A DNA stretch of 64,000 bases from Bacteroidota bacterium (GCA_023428135.1 JAEYZG010000017.1:179176-243175), one strand, 5' to 3'; shown: positions 14,766 to 23,740, counted from the first letter of the stretch. Notes: generated from the sequence alone by a model not told the origin. Translations and numbers: made by a program.

Positions 14766-17700
14766 ATGTCATCAAACCCTAAAGAAAGTTTAAAATCTAC
14801 TTGTTCCTATTGTGGAGTTGGTTGCGGCATTATAGTTGAAAAAGATAAAAAGGGAAAAATCAATGTAAAGGGGAATCCTGATCATCCGGGAAACAAAGGA
14901 ATGCTTTGTTCTAAAGGAATGAATCTTCACTACACAGTAAATGATAAAAGTGACAGATTATTGTATCCTATGATGCGGTACAGCCGGGGGGATCAGATGC
15001 AGAGAGTATCCTGGGATAATGCATTGGACAGAGCAGCTGCTGTATTTAAAAATTTTATCCAGAAATATGGTCCTGACTCAGTAGGGCTATATGCCTCAGG
15101 CCAGATGCTGACGGAAGAATATTATATAGCAAATAAACTGGTAAAAGGATTTTGGGGAACCAATAACATTGACACAAACTCAAGATTGTGTATGAGTTCA
15201 GCTGTGGCCGGGTATAAACTGGCACTTGGTGAAGATTCTGTACCTGTTAGCTATGACGATATCGAACTTGCTGATACTTTTTTGATCACAGGTGCAAATC
15301 CTGCATGGTGCCACCCGATTATCTTCAGAAGATTGGAAGCTCACAAAGCCCAAAATCCTAATACTAAAATAATAGTCGTAGATCCAAGAAAGACTCAGAC
15401 AGCATCTATGGCGGACATTCATTTGCAGATCAACCCCGGAACTGATATCGTTTTGTATAATGCAATAGGAAGAGGACTTATAGAACGAGAAAGAATAGAT
15501 GTGGATTTTATTATCAACCACACTGATGGATTCGAAGCTTACAAAGAGCAGGTAATGAAACGCACACTTAAAGAAGCTGCTAATATTTGCGGTGTTAAAC
15601 TAGATGATATTCGCTGGGCTATTGAATATATCGGAAGGGCAGAAGGTTTTATTACTATGTGGGCAATGGGCTTAAATCAAAGTGTTGTTGGGGTTAACAA
15701 GAATTTAAGTTTATTAAACTTAAGCCTCATTACCGGTCAGATCGGAAAACCTGGCTCTGGCCCGTTTTCGCTTACTGGACAGCCAAATGCAATGGGAGGT
15801 CGTGAAGTTGGTGGGCTAAGTAATCTTTTATCTGCTCACAGGGATATGAAAAACCCGGAGCATCGAAAAGAAATTGCAGACTTCTGGAGCGTACCTTCTG
15901 TTCCAGATAAGCCCGGGCTTTCTGCAACTGAAATGTTTGAATCTCTAAAAAGCGGAAAGATGAAAGCCGTCTGGATCATGTGCACCAATCCACTTGTAAG
16001 TCTTCCAAATTCAAACATCGTTGAAGAGGGTTTAAAAAACGCCAAATTTGTAGTAGTTCAGGATGTCTTTAACACATCAGATACTGCAAAATTTGCTGAC
16101 CTTGTTCTTCCTGCAGCAGGCTGGACTGAAAAGTGCGGTACGATGACTAACTCAGATCGTCGGATAAGTTACCTTAATAAAATTTCGGAAGCTCCTGGTG
16201 AAGCTATACCTGACTCCGAAATCCTTATCAGACTTGCCCAAAAAATGGGATATGGAGATGCATTTAACTATAATAGCCCCGCTGATATTTACGCAGAACA
16301 CTGTAAATTAACTAAAGGTACTAATATAGATATCAGTGGATTGAGCCATGAAAGATTAAAAGAAAGAGGATCTATTCAATGGCCAGTCCCTTCAACGGAT
16401 TCAGAAGGAACTCCAAGATTGTTTACTGATAAGCAGTTTTACACTCCCAACAAAAGGGCGAAAATTCATTCGGTACCTGATGATAATAACTCTGAAGCTG
16501 TCTCTTCTGAATTGCCTCTAATCCTTACCACCGGAAGAATTCGTGATCAGTGGCATACCATGACCAAAACCGGAAAGGTCAATAAACTCAAGAAACATAT
16601 TGATAGTCCTTTTGTAGAAATCCACCCACTTGATGCAGAAATCAGGGGTATTAAAAACGGAGATCCTGTCATAATCAAGAATGACAGAGGTAGCGTTAGA
16701 GTCAATGCCAGGATAACGAATGATATAAAATCAGGAGTTGTGTTTCTGCCAATGCATTGGGGGCGTATTCTTAATAGGAGCTTTGCCAGAGCCAATAACC
16801 TTACAGGTTCATTAATAGATCCGATATCTAAAGAACCTGATTTTAAATTTTCAGCGGTAGAGATAACAAAATATCAAAAGCCTAAACAGAAAATTGTAAT
16901 AATTGGCGCAGGAGCAGGAGCATGTAAATTTGTAAGTTATTATAGGGAAATCAATACCACAGATGAAATTCATGTTTTCAGTAAAGAGGTATTTCCGTTT
17001 TATAACAGAGTGATGCTTCCTGACTATATCAGTGGAGCTTTGCCATGGCATAAACTTGTAAAGCTTACCTCAGCTGAGAGTGAAGGTCTTGGAATAAAAC
17101 TACATCAAGGTAATGGCATTGTTTCCATTGATAAGGAAAACAAAACAGTCACGGATGAAAAAGGTGAAACTCACAACTACGATGTTCTTATACTCGGAAT
17201 GGGTAGCAGACCATTCCTTCCAAAAGATATTGACCTGAGCTTTGAAGGGATATTTTCTATGAGAACCCGTCATGATGCTGATAAGCTGAAAGAGTATACA
17301 TCTTTTGGAGATCATGTTGTAATTGTCGGTGCTGGTCTTCTTGGCCTGGAACTGTCTGCGTCTCTTAGAGATATCGGTATTGAAGTGACTGTATTGCAAC
17401 GTTCATCCAGACTTATGGACAGACAACTGGACGAAACGGCCAGTGAACTATTACATGAAGAAGTAACAGACAGAGGAGTAGAGATTCTCTATAATGACCA
17501 GGTTAAATATTTTACGGGAAAAGAAAAACTAACCGGTATAAAACTTGTAAGTGGACGTACACTTGAGTGTAAAGCTGTTGTGTTTGCCATTGGAACGACT
17601 CCGAACATTGAAATACCCAGACAAGCAGGTTTGGAAGCTAAAAGAGGGGTAGTGGTTAATGAATACCTTCAGACCAGCGATCCTAATATTTTTGCAATGG

Positions 17701-18278
17701 GAGAACTTGCAGAATTTAATAATAACCTTTATGGAATCACTGCTGCTGCGGAAGAGCAAGCCGAAGTGATTGCAAGATATCTCAATGGAGATATGCTGAG
17801 TTATTACAAAGGGACACTTTCAATGAATATATTAAAAATGGAAGGATTGTCACTTTGTTCTCTTGGATTATCTGATGTGCCACATGATAGAAAAGAAGAG
17901 TACGAGGAAATAACCTTCCTCGATCAGGCTCAGAGATATTACAAGAAATGTATTGTCCATGACGATAAGCTAGTAGGAGCTATTTTGCTTGGAGACAAAT
18001 CTGAGTTTCTGGAATTTAAAGAGCTTATCCAAAACCAAACTGAATTATCAGATAAAAGAACTGAATTACTCAGAGGAAAAGGAGGAGGAACTGAGCCTGT
18101 TACCGGTAAGCTTGTTTGTTCTTGCAATAACGTAGGAGAAGGTAATATTGAGTCTGCAATAAAAAAAGGTTGCAAAGACTTTTCTGACTTATGTAAAACT
18201 ACTGGCGCTGGCATGGGATGCGGCAGCTGCAAGCCTGAAGTAAAAGCTATCCTGGAAGGTTCACTTGTGAAAGTTTAA
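14766..18278 (+). CDS. Assimilatory nitrate reductase fused to FAD/NAD(P) oxidoreductase and BFD [2Fe-2S] domain
   Basis: 1170-residue cytoplasmic enzyme predicted to reduce nitrate to nitrite. Residues 1-60 hold a [4Fe-4S] site (Cys13, Cys16, Cys20, Cys48). The molybdopterin-binding NasA-type body runs to about 560, and the molybdopterin dinucleotide domain (LTTGRIRDQWHTMT ... VFLPMHWG) to about 690. From ~705 to ~1040 lies a NirB-like FAD/NAD(P) module with IIGAGAGA and VIVGAGLLGLE. The C-terminus is a BFD-like [2Fe-2S] domain (Cys1118, Cys1120, Cys1152, Cys1155). The fusion gives one polypeptide an electron route from NAD(P)H to molybdenum (inference). No Tat signal. It has its own promoter and terminator. 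Confidence 0.9.
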   Translation: MSSNPKESLKSTCSYCGVGCGIIVEKDKKGKINVKGNPDHPGNKGMLCSKGMNLHYTVNDKSDRLLYPMMRYSRGDQMQRVSWDNALDRAAAVFKNFIQKYGPDSVGLYASGQMLTEEYYIANKLVKGFWGTNNIDTNSRLCMSSAVAGYKLALGEDSVPVSYDDIELADTFLITGANPAWCHPIIFRRLEAHKAQNPNTKIIVVDPRKTQTASMADIHLQINPGTDIVLYNAIGRGLIERERIDVDFIINHTDGFEAYKEQVMKRTLKEAANICGVKLDDIRWAIEYIGRAEGFITMWAMGLNQSVVGVNKNLSLLNLSLITGQIGKPGSGPFSLTGQPNAMGGREVGGLSNLLSAHRDMKNPEHRKEIADFWSVPSVPDKPGLSATEMFESLKSGKMKAVWIMCTNPLVSLPNSNIVEEGLKNAKFVVVQDVFNTSDTAKFADLVLPAAGWTEKCGTMTNSDRRISYLNKISEAPGEAIPDSEILIRLAQKMGYGDAFNYNSPADIYAEHCKLTKGTNIDISGLSHERLKERGSIQWPVPSTDSEGTPRLFTDKQFYTPNKRAKIHSVPDDNNSEAVSSELPLILTTGRIRDQWHTMTKTGKVNKLKKHIDSPFVEIHPLDAEIRGIKNGDPVIIKNDRGSVRVNARITNDIKSGVVFLPMHWGRILNRSFARANNLTGSLIDPISKEPDFKFSAVEITKYQKPKQKIVIIGAGAGACKFVSYYREINTTDEIHVFSKEVFPFYNRVMLPDYISGALPWHKLVKLTSAESEGLGIKLHQGNGIVSIDKENKTVTDEKGETHNYDVLILGMGSRPFLPKDIDLSFEGIFSMRTRHDADKLKEYTSFGDHVVIVGAGLLGLELSASLRDIGIEVTVLQRSSRLMDRQLDETASELLHEEVTDRGVEILYNDQVKYFTGKEKLTGIKLVSGRTLECKAVVFAIGTTPNIEIPRQAGLEAKRGVVVNEYLQTSDPNIFAMGELAEFNNNLYGITAAAEEQAEVIARYLNGDMLSYYKGTLSMNILKMEGLSLCSLGLSDVPHDRKEEYEEITFLDQAQRYYKKCIVHDDKLVGAILLGDKSEFLEFKELIQNQTELSDKRTELLRGKGGGTEPVTGKLVCSCNNVGEGNIESAIKKGCKDFSDLCKTTGAGMGCGSCKPEVKAILEGSLVKV

Positions 18279-18299
18279 ATTGTTTAGTTGTTAGTTTTA

Positions 18300-18330
18300 A
18301 AAAGCTACCTGAATTTGGGTAGCTTTTTTG
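18300..18330 (+). terminator. Terminator after the nitrate reductase gene
   Basis: 10-bp stem AAAAGCTACC (18300-18309) / GGGTAGCTTTT (from 18317) with a 7-nt loop and a T-run. It separates the nitrate reductase transcript from gapN. Confidence 0.88.
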
Positions 18331-18350
18331 TTTTATGGACACTCTTATTT

Positions 18351-18672
18351 AACACGTATTCATACGTAATTATACGTAATTATTTTCAAAGATTACCACA
18401 CCTCCATTAATTATTAAACATCTGTTTATTAGCAATTTACCTACAATAACAAAATGTAGTAATTTCCTTAATTGCTTTTATTATTTATCAAAACCCAAAC
18501 TAATAGTTATTTTTTTTATTGACATTACAAACAAATCGATGTGATTTAAAGCCAACAAAAGTGTTTTTAGTATAATTTTTAGTAATAATGGTTAATTTTT
18601 ATGTTTATCAATAAATACCTATAAAAAACTATAAGTAATAATACTTATTTTTGATTTTTTTATTTATGTTTG
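18351..18672 (+). promoter_or_regulatory. gapN upstream region: operator palindrome, -7 boxes, TACGTA repeats
   Basis: A perfect 7-bp palindrome ATAAGTA-ATAA-TACTTAT lies at about 18631-18648 (core AAGTA-N4-TACTT 18633-18646). TAnnTTTG boxes follow at 18646-18653 (TATTTTTG) and 18665-18672 (TATGTTTG). The second has the same relation to the palindrome as upstream of the nitrate reductase gene, about 26-28 bp from the centre, suiting an activator bound near -40. Farther upstream, ATACGTAATT occurs twice in tandem (18362-18381) next to an ACGTATT. The remainder of 18279-18708 holds no gene. Confidence 0.6.
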
Positions 18673-18708
18673 TTTAAAGACATTGTCAGGAACAAACAGC
18701 AATATTCT

Positions 18709-20346
18709 ATGACTACAAAAGATCTGATTTGGTGGAATCTGGAAACCTTATTTCCAATTGAAGAAGAAATCCCTGCTGATTACTCTTATGGATCACCAGT
18801 ATCCCATACAGAGTACCTCATAAATGGAGAGATCCGTCATTGGAATGGAAAAATGCAGGATATTTTTTCTCCCGTATGTCTTGATACTGATAATGGTCCT
18901 TTAAAAAAACTTTTGGGTACATCCCCGTTACTGACTAAAAAGGAGGCCCTGGAAGCCCTTGATGCTGCATACTCTGCATACAGTAACGGCACCGGAGAAT
19001 GGCCTACTATGGCGGTTGAAGATAGAATCAAAGCCATGGAAAAATTCGTGGTTGCGATGAAAGGACAAAGAGATCTTGTTGTAAAAACCCTTATGTGGGA
19101 AATCGGCAAGACTTTAAAGGATTCGGAAAAAGAATTCGACCGGACTGTAGAATACATCATCGATACAATTGATGCATACAAAAATCTTGACAGAGATTCT
19201 GCCCAATATGAATTTGAACAGGGAATCATTGGCAAAATCAGAAGGTGTCCCCTTGGTGTAGTATTGTGCATGGGGCCATTTAATTATCCATTAAATGAAA
19301 CATTCACCACTCTGATTCCTGCGTTACTAATGGGCAATACAGTTTTATTCAAACCTGCCAAAATAGGTGTCTTGTTACACAGGCCACTCCTTGAAGCCTT
19401 TAAGAATTCATTCCCTAAAGGAGTTATCAATATCGTTTTCGGAAGAGGTCGTGAAACAGTGGGGCCATTGATGCAAACAGGAAAAATCAATGTGCTTGCA
19501 TTTATTGGTACCAGCAAATCTGCCAATATCCTGAAAATGCAGCATCCAAAGCCGAACAGACTACGCTCAGTTCTTGCGTTGGAAGCCAAAAATCCTGCTA
19601 TAGTTTTAGATCATGCGGATTTAGATCTGGCAGTTAAGGAATGTATCCTAGGATCTTTATCCTATAATGGACAAAGATGTACGGCCTTGAAAATCCTATT
19701 TGTTCAAAAGTCAATTGTAGATGAGTTTAATTATAAATTTACTGAAGCCCTTGGAAAACTAAAATGGGGAATGCCGTGGGAAAAAGATGTACAGATTACT
19801 CCACTGCCTGAGCCTGAAAAACCAGGATTTTTAAATGAACTGATTGAAGATGCAATTTCAAAAGGTGCTTCAATAATCAATGAAGGAGGAGCAACGATCC
19901 ACCAGACCTTTTATGCCCCTGCTGCCGTGTATCCTGTTACCAAAGATATGAAACTATATCATGAAGAACAGTTTGGCCCTGTTGTGCCAATCGTTTCCTT
20001 TGAAAAGATTGAAGAAGTCATTCAATACATGGTAGAGTCTAATTATGGTCAGCAAGTCAGCCTGTTTGGAACGGACAGTGAAGAGATGGCAGACCTCATC
20101 GATAAGTTTGTCAATCAGGTTTGCAGAGTAAATATAAACAGTCAGTGCCAGAGAAGTCCGGATGTATATCCCTTTAATGGAAGGAAAGATTCCGGAGAGG
20201 GTACTCTTTCTGTAGTGGATGCCTTGAGAACCTTCAGTATTCGTGCTATGGTAGCGGCAAAAGAAATCCCTGCCAATAAGGAAATGTTTAGAGACATTAT
20301 CAAAGACCACAAATCTAACTTTATGTCTACTGATTTTATATTTTAA
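18709..20346 (+). CDS. gapN: NADP-dependent non-phosphorylating glyceraldehyde-3-phosphate dehydrogenase
   Basis: Aldehyde dehydrogenase-superfamily enzyme that oxidises glyceraldehyde-3-phosphate to 3-phosphoglycerate and makes NADPH. The catalytic Cys is in NGQRCTALK and the general-base Glu in LALEAKNPAIVL; the nucleotide-binding area contains GPFNYP and IGTSKSA. ATG 18709 is chosen because the frame upstream has only a TTG at 18670, which would fall inside the likely promoter. 545 aa is about 60 longer than usual GapN, with extra N-terminal sequence. Placement between the nitrate reductase and rubredoxin-fusion genes suggests a dedicated NADPH supply. Substrate is by family resemblance. 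Confidence 0.85.
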   Translation: MTTKDLIWWNLETLFPIEEEIPADYSYGSPVSHTEYLINGEIRHWNGKMQDIFSPVCLDTDNGPLKKLLGTSPLLTKKEALEALDAAYSAYSNGTGEWPTMAVEDRIKAMEKFVVAMKGQRDLVVKTLMWEIGKTLKDSEKEFDRTVEYIIDTIDAYKNLDRDSAQYEFEQGIIGKIRRCPLGVVLCMGPFNYPLNETFTTLIPALLMGNTVLFKPAKIGVLLHRPLLEAFKNSFPKGVINIVFGRGRETVGPLMQTGKINVLAFIGTSKSANILKMQHPKPNRLRSVLALEAKNPAIVLDHADLDLAVKECILGSLSYNGQRCTALKILFVQKSIVDEFNYKFTEALGKLKWGMPWEKDVQITPLPEPEKPGFLNELIEDAISKGASIINEGGATIHQTFYAPAAVYPVTKDMKLYHEEQFGPVVPIVSFEKIEEVIQYMVESNYGQQVSLFGTDSEEMADLIDKFVNQVCRVNINSQCQRSPDVYPFNGRKDSGEGTLSVVDALRTFSIRAMVAAKEIPANKEMFRDIIKDHKSNFMSTDFIF

Positions 20347-20400
20347 TATAGGTTGGCAATGACTCATTAATTTATACTTAATCCTGTCAAATAAAGTACT

Positions 20401-21801
20401 ATGGAAGAGGTAATCAGAATATTAACAACCGGTGGGATCATATCTCCGGGAGAGCTAGAGAAAATTGCTCTTTGTGCCAAAGAACATAAGTGTTCAGGCA
20501 TTAATTTCGGTTCAAGGCAGGAAATATATTTAACCTGTCCGGTTAAAGAAGTCAATAAACTTAAAGATAATCTTAAATCATTAAGCTTTTTATGTGAGTC
20601 ATCTTCCGGACAACACAGCAATATAGTTACCTCATCAGCAAGCGTCGGATTATATCCCTCTACAATATGGGTAACTGCCGATACTTTCTTTGATGTCCTG
20701 GAGGAATTTGATTATCAACCTAAGCTTAAAATTAATATAACGGATCCGGCACAGAGGTTGATTCCTCATTTTACCGGACACCTGAACTTTATCGCTTCAC
20801 ACCATCGCAACTACTGGTTTTTGTACGTTCGGCTTCCGGGTTTTGCACAAAGAGAACTTTGGCCCGCATTGATTTATATAGATGATGTAGCTCCTCTTTC
20901 AAAGAACATTGAGGAATTATATTATAAAAATAAGCCTGCTGATCTTAATGAATTCTTCAATATGATAACAACCGATGTTATCAGCAACAGCAGAGCGATA
21001 GACGGCAATTGTAATATTGCAAAAGGATCAATCCCATACTATGAAGGTCTTAATCCTATGGGAGGCGTATACTGGCTTGGTATTTACAGGAGAAACTATG
21101 AATATCCCATCGAGTTTATACTAGATGTTTGTGAAATATGTAATGAGAGTAGAATTGGTAAAATTAACCTCACAACATGGAAGTCCTTGCTTATAAAAGA
21201 TATCAAAGATGAAGAGCGGATAAAATGGGAGGTTCTTTTAGGCAAGCATGGGATCAATATCAGACATTCTTCGCTTGAGTTACACTGGCAACTGCCAGAC
21301 CTGAACCCCAAAGCTCTTGAGCTTAAAAATAAACTTGTAAATATTTTTGACAGAAAAGATATCCGGACATATGGGATATGCTTTGGAATCAGCACTCCAG
21401 AAGCAATTAGTTTTGGAAATATTATCATAAGGTTCAATGAATCTCCGAACACATACTCCATTTTTCATACGGAGGATTTTGATCCCACAAATTCTGAATT
21501 GATTTTATTTGAAGAGAGTATAACTGAAAGTGAACTGGCCGAAAAACTCCAAAGTTTATGTCTGATTTTTTATTCTCAGTTAAATAACAAGAAAGAAGAT
21601 GATGCTCCAGTTAAAACAAGAATGCTTAAGCCTGAAATTGATCTCTTTCAATGCACGATTTGCTTTACTATTTACAATCAGACCATAGGTGATATAGTTG
21701 CCGGTATAAGTCCCGGAGTGCCATTCAATCTTCTTCCTGAAACCTATTGCTGCCCTGTTTGTGAAGGAGAGAAAGAGCATTATATTAAAATGGTTTCTTA
21801 A
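20401..21801 (+). CDS. NIR/SIR-fold protein fused to C-terminal rubredoxin, lacking siroheme cysteines
   Basis: 466 residues. The N-terminus (GGIISPGELEKIALCAKEH ... then NFGSRQEIYLT) looks like the nitrite/sulfite-reductase ferredoxin-like half domain. A second such half appears around residues 245-300 (GKINLTTWKSLLIKDI). The C-X5-C and C-X3-C sites for the siroheme-[4Fe-4S] centre are not present. Residues ~412-466 are a rubredoxin with CTIC (418-421) and CPVC (451-454). It lies 54 nt after gapN with no terminator between, so the two are probably co-transcribed. A role in electron transfer for nitrate assimilation is inference; it is unlikely to be a siroheme nitrite reductase itself. Confidence 0.75.
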   Translation: MEEVIRILTTGGIISPGELEKIALCAKEHKCSGINFGSRQEIYLTCPVKEVNKLKDNLKSLSFLCESSSGQHSNIVTSSASVGLYPSTIWVTADTFFDVLEEFDYQPKLKINITDPAQRLIPHFTGHLNFIASHHRNYWFLYVRLPGFAQRELWPALIYIDDVAPLSKNIEELYYKNKPADLNEFFNMITTDVISNSRAIDGNCNIAKGSIPYYEGLNPMGGVYWLGIYRRNYEYPIEFILDVCEICNESRIGKINLTTWKSLLIKDIKDEERIKWEVLLGKHGINIRHSSLELHWQLPDLNPKALELKNKLVNIFDRKDIRTYGICFGISTPEAISFGNIIIRFNESPNTYSIFHTEDFDPTNSELILFEESITESELAEKLQSLCLIFYSQLNNKKEDDAPVKTRMLKPEIDLFQCTICFTIYNQTIGDIVAGISPGVPFNLLPETYCCPVCEGEKEHYIKMVS

Positions 21802-21829
21802 AAAATCAATATATCCAAGGTTGCCAATA

Positions 21830-21856
21830 GGGAGTCATCTGGAAACTGGGACTCCC
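21830..21856. terminator. Candidate terminator between convergent genes
   Basis: 7-bp stem GGGAGTC (21830-21836) / GACTCCC (21850-21856) with a 13-nt loop between the rubredoxin-fusion gene and the 57-residue ORF. T-runs are weak on both sides. Confidence 0.55.
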
Positions 21857-21868
21857 ACTTTATTACTG

Positions 21869-22042
21869 CTATTCCTCTTCTTTTTTTAGAAAATTTCTCA
21901 CGACCTGTCTAAGGTTTTCCTTAAGCTTTATATTATCCTGAGCTATCTTTTTTGTCTGCCCTTTTAATAAAGATTTTCTATATATTAATTGATTTTCAAG
22001 ATCTTGTTTCTTGTCCTTTCTGAACGGAGACTCCTCTGACAT
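21869..22042 (-). CDS. 57-residue charged helical protein
   Basis: ATG-initiated small ORF, MSEESPFRKDKKQDLENQ at its start, ending in FLKKEEE. It is almost entirely polar with Leu/Ile spacing compatible with a single coiled coil. On its own strand a TAnnTTTG box (TAGTTTTG, 22071-22064) lies about 22 nt before the ATG, and a sequence matching the nitrate-cluster operator right half (ATAA-TACTTAT) lies about 30 bp further up. Function unknown; co-regulation with the convergent nitrate genes is plausible. Confidence 0.55.
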   Translation of the reverse strand: MSEESPFRKDKKQDLENQLIYRKSLLKGQTKKIAQDNIKLKENLRQVVRNFLKKEEE

Positions 22043-22063
22043 ATGCTAATTATATTGATAGGC

Positions 22064-22104
22064 CAAAACTATAATTTTAGTCTATTATTACCTATAAGTA
22101 TTAT
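22064..22104 (-). promoter_or_regulatory. Putative promoter and operator half-site of the 57-residue ORF
   Basis: Read on the minus strand, ATAATACTTAT (22104-22094) matches the spacer and right arm of the gapN palindrome exactly, while the left arm is degenerate. TAGTTTTG (22071-22064) fits TAnnTTTG. Confidence 0.4.
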
Positions 22105-22233
22105 TTTATTTTTGATTAAGATATTCAAATTCTAATTTCCCAAAAGCAAATACCATTCATTTTTTTTATCAAGTCAATTTTAAATTCCGGATACATTTTC
22201 TCTCTCTATTATTTAAAATTTTATCGCATAAAA

Positions 22234-22280
22234 TTTTTCGAACAAACTATCAATTTAGTCGAAAAGTTAAACTACATTTG
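22234..22280 (+). promoter_or_regulatory. Putative promoter/operator of the RND efflux operon
   Basis: TACATTTG (22273-22280) is an exact TAnnTTTG box about 95 nt before the TolC start. Just upstream, TTTTCGA (22235-22241) and TCGAAAA (22259-22265) form a 7-bp inverted repeat with a 17-bp spacer that could be a repressor site. The remainder of 22043-22375 has no gene. Confidence 0.4.
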
Positions 22281-22375
22281 TTTTGTCATTCACTTAACCA
22301 AATTAGTCAATTGTTCCAAAATTCGGCCATAGTGATGGTATTATTGAAAATTAGTGTATTACACTTTAATGTTTT

Positions 22376-23740
22376 ATGAGAGTTATTTATTGTTTACTAT
22401 TTTTTATTGGTATTTCCACAAGTGTCATTTCTCAAACTTTGCCAGAAGGTCCAACTTCTTTTACATTAAAAGAGGCAATTGACTATTCTATGGACAATAG
22501 TTTTACAGTAAAAAGTTCAGTTTTACAAAGAAATATGACTTCAGCTAAAAAAGGTGAGGTTAGATCATTATTACTTCCCCAAGTGAGTGGGAACGCGGAT
22601 TATAGTCACTTTTTTCAGGTACAGAAAAATATACTTGAAGGAGGAATTGGCCTGATGACAACTGCTGCTCCAGGAAGTGTGATTCCATTGCAGCTATCCT
22701 TGCCAAATCAACTTGTGCCCTCAATTTCTGCATCACAGGTTTTGTTTGATATGTCTCATTTCTCAGGTTTGAAGGCAGCAAATGTTTCAGAAGTGATAGC
22801 CGATCAGGCAATAAAAAAGTCCCAGATTGACATGACTGTAAATGTTACCAAAGCATATTATGGAGTGCTGGTAAATGAGAAACAATTGAAGGCTATCCAT
22901 AAGAATCTTGAAAGAATGGATTCTTTATACAAGGAAACTATTGCCCGTTATGAAACAGGCCTTGCCAGAAAGATAGACGTGAGCAGAATTGAAGTAAGCC
23001 TTAATAACATGAAAGAAGAGAAGGAAAAGACAATCAGAGCAGTTGCATTAAGCCGATCAGTATTGAGGTATCAGATGAATTTACCTGAGGAAAACCCATT
23101 GGTTCTGACAGATTCATTGTCAGAAAAAGTACTGTCGGAAGTAGAACAGATTCTGAATACAAGACAAAAAGTAAATTATTCTAACAGAATTGAATATTCG
23201 ATTATTGAGTCTCAAAAGAGATTAAGCAAGTTAGATCTACAGGCCACCAGAGCAGGCCATTATCCAAGGCTTCTGGCAGTTGCTTCCACAGGATTTACTC
23301 CTTCTGCATCCAAGATTGAAAACCTTACACAAAGCAGCCGCTGGCATCGATACTCTTCTGTTGGAATGAGGCTCCAGGTACCTATATTCTCAGGTTTTGC
23401 AACAAACTATAAAGTACAGCAGAAGAGAATAGAAGAAGAAGTGATTGATAATAACAAAGTGGCTTTGGAGAAAGGTATTAACCTGGAAGTTGATCAGGCT
23501 CTGATCAATCTGGAAAACAGTATGCAATCATTAAAACTTCAGAAAAGGAATCTTGATCTTGCACAAGAAAACTTACAGGTGCTAAGAGCTGAGTATGAGC
23601 AGGGGATCGCACTCAACATAGAGGTAACCACAGCAGAGGCTTCTTTGATAGATGCTCAGACAAGTTATTATAACGCCTTATATGGAGCCTTGCTTTCAAA
23701 AGCAGATTATGACAAGGCAATGGGGAATATTACTAAATAA
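22376..23740 (+). CDS. TolC-family outer-membrane efflux protein
   Basis: 454 residues with a signal peptide (VIYCLLFFIGISTSVIS, cleavage near SQT). Two similar halves, each with long helices flanking outer-membrane beta strands, match the outer-membrane efflux protein family; FTLKEAIDYSMDNSFTV and EQGIALNIEVTTAEASLID are the typical helix starts of halves 1 and 2. It forms the exit duct of a tripartite pump. First gene of a TolC-MFP-RND operon, 75 nt before the adaptor gene. Confidence 0.94.
   Translation: MRVIYCLLFFIGISTSVISQTLPEGPTSFTLKEAIDYSMDNSFTVKSSVLQRNMTSAKKGEVRSLLLPQVSGNADYSHFFQVQKNILEGGIGLMTTAAPGSVIPLQLSLPNQLVPSISASQVLFDMSHFSGLKAANVSEVIADQAIKKSQIDMTVNVTKAYYGVLVNEKQLKAIHKNLERMDSLYKETIARYETGLARKIDVSRIEVSLNNMKEEKEKTIRAVALSRSVLRYQMNLPEENPLVLTDSLSEKVLSEVEQILNTRQKVNYSNRIEYSIIESQKRLSKLDLQATRAGHYPRLLAVASTGFTPSASKIENLTQSSRWHRYSSVGMRLQVPIFSGFATNYKVQQKRIEEEVIDNNKVALEKGINLEVDQALINLENSMQSLKLQKRNLDLAQENLQVLRAEYEQGIALNIEVTTAEASLIDAQTSYYNALYGALLSKADYDKAMGNITK

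Noticed and set aside
20401..21801. Calling the rubredoxin fusion a siroheme nitrite reductase
   Set aside because: The cysteine motifs for siroheme-[4Fe-4S] binding are absent.
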